Shown: piece after piece, positions 14,237 through 14,845 of the stretch
How positions within the stretch are numbered: position 1 is the first letter of the stretch
Layout: every line of letters begins with the position of its first letter
NCBI GenBank assembly: GCA_029267645.1
Contig: JAJUIM010000017.1
Span: 1 to 14,845 of the forward strand
Source: Microbacterium sp.
GTDB lineage: Bacteria > Actinomycetota > Actinomycetes > Actinomycetales > Microbacteriaceae
Length of the DNA: 14,845 nt
Direction of reading: 5' to 3'
Made by a program: the position numbers and the translations under genes
Notes under the pieces: model-generated
Told to the model about the DNA's origin: nothing
Seen by the model: the letters and a program-made list of their open reading frames with translations, nothing else
Databases searched by the model: none

Positions 14237-14290
14237 CGGCGCCGCCGGGAATAGACTCGCTGAGGTGAGCGAGGAATCCCGGCGGCGCCG
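14237..14290. repeat. 14-bp inverted repeat enclosing the promoter and start of the AI-2E-type gene
   Basis: CGGCGCCGCCGGGA (14237-14250) is the perfect complement of 14277-14290. The 26-base centre contains the -10-like TAGACT (14252-14257) and a second 6-bp stem CTCGCT/AGCGAG (14256-14261 with 14268-14273) whose loop GAGGTG includes the GTG start codon. It starts 20 bases after the lemA stop and may terminate lemA, or hide the next start in read-through RNA. Confidence 0.65.
14252..14257 (+). promoter_or_regulatory. Candidate -10 element of the AI-2E-type transporter gene
   Basis: TAGACT is seven bases before the GTG at 14265, the same spacing seen at the M20, flavoprotein and trpD genes. 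No separate ribosome site at useful distance was seen, so a leaderless transcript is likely. Confidence 0.4.
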
Positions 14291-14845
14291 TCGTCTGTTC
14301 GGCCGACAGGCCACCGCGCCGCGCGCCGATGAGCGACAGGCGCGGCAGGCGGATCCGCTGCCGCCCATCGCCGAGACCGTGCCGCGGCCGCTGCGCATCG
14401 CCGCCGCTTACGGGTGGCGGCTGCTCGTGCTCGCGGCCGTCGTCGCGCTCGTCGTGTGGCTCGTGATCCAGTTCAAGATCATCGTCGTCCCGGTGCTGAT
14501 CGCGATCCTGCTGTCGGCGCTGCTGTGGCCGGCGTTCGGCTGGATGCTTGCGAAGCGCGTGCCGCGGCCCGTCGCGATGATCGTCTCGCTCGTCGGCACG
14601 ATCGCGATCGTCACGGGGCTCGTGTGGCTCGTCGTGTGGCAGGCCGCCGAGCAGGCCGACGTCGTGCGCGACCGCGCGGTCGAGCGCTGGGCCGAGCTAC
14701 AGGACTGGATCCTCTCGGTCGGCATCTTCCCCGAGGAGATCGTCAACGAGGTGGTCGGCTTCGTGTCCGACTTCGTCAGCCAGCAGAGCGAGGTGCTCGT
14801 GAGCGGCGCGCTGTCGATCGGCTCGACGCTCGGGCACGTCGGCGC
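14265..14845 (+). CDS. AI-2E family transporter (PerM/UPF0118), N-terminal part
   Basis: The open frame runs off the right edge with no stop; 193 residues are visible. A basic, disordered N-terminus (residues 1-45, with a run of arginines at 6-10) leads into hydrophobic helices at about 51-69, 71-90 and 103-125, followed by a long amphipathic stretch (about 127-176, VVRDRAVERWAELQDWI ...) that is characteristic of the family. The motif VVPVLIAILLSALLWPAFGWM matches the conserved first region of AI-2E/PerM proteins. Members export autoinducer-2 or other small solutes, or act as ion antiporters, so the substrate is open. GTG at 14265 was chosen because the family-like sequence is in this frame and the -10-like TAGACT is seven bases upstream. 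The start codon lies in the loop of a nested inverted repeat. Confidence 0.85.
   Translation, partial: MSEESRRRRRLFGRQATAPRADERQARQADPLPPIAETVPRPLRIAAAYGWRLLVLAAVVALVVWLVIQFKIIVVPVLIAILLSALLWPAFGWMLAKRVPRPVAMIVSLVGTIAIVTGLVWLVVWQAAEQADVVRDRAVERWAELQDWILSVGIFPEEIVNEVVGFVSDFVSQQSEVLVSGALSIGSTLGHVG

Noticed and set aside
1..14845. tRNA, rRNA, CRISPR arrays, insertion sequences or riboswitches
   Set aside because: No cloverleaf, repeat-spacer array, transposase or conserved riboswitch core was seen by eye on either strand. Infernal/Rfam and tRNAscan runs would be the decisive check.

Overview
The window is very GC-rich, with third codon positions mostly G or C, GTG and TTG starts and several apparently leaderless genes. 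It carries an actinobacterial bcc-aa3 respiratory locus (three-transmembrane Rieske protein, di-haem QcrC, actinobacterial CtaF). With the DUF3043 gene and the cytochrome cluster next to trpD, this points to a high-GC actinobacterium, most likely of the Microbacteriaceae (Microbacterium-like). The family-level call is inference from gene content and style, not from a search.

Layout. At the left edge is the 3' part of pyrD (+), facing a DUF3043 membrane protein gene (-) across a long hairpin. A very short divergent promoter region then leads to an M20 dipeptidase gene (+), followed by erpA (+, Fe-S cluster insertion) and its terminator. Next comes ctaC-ctaD-ctaF (+), encoding aa3 cytochrome c oxidase subunits II, I and IV, ending in a hairpin. 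Between this operon and the rest of the respiratory genes sits a two-gene divergent module: an XRE/cupin regulator (-) and a thioredoxin-reductase-like flavoprotein with a CPYC pair (+). After another long hairpin comes the minus-strand operon ctaE-qcrC-qcrA-qcrB (oxidase subunit III, di-haem cytochrome c, Rieske protein, cytochrome b). Divergent from ctaE is trpD (+), then lemA (+) and the 5' part of an AI-2E/PerM-family transporter gene (+) running off the right edge.

How it works together. PyrD feeds electrons into the quinone pool. QcrA, QcrB and QcrC oxidise menaquinol; QcrC's two haems hand electrons to the CuA centre of CtaC, and CtaD with CtaE and CtaF reduces oxygen. ErpA plausibly supplies Fe-S clusters. 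The two respiratory operons converge, as in mycobacteria, and the XRE/flavoprotein pair occupies the junction.

No mobile element, CRISPR array, tRNA or rRNA was seen. No entirely new system is evident. The most interesting points are the thiol-redox module in the respiratory junction with its small upstream ORF and candidate operator, a -10 sequence readable on both strands at 1289-1296, repeated leaderless starts at a fixed spacing, and a large inverted repeat around the start of the last gene.
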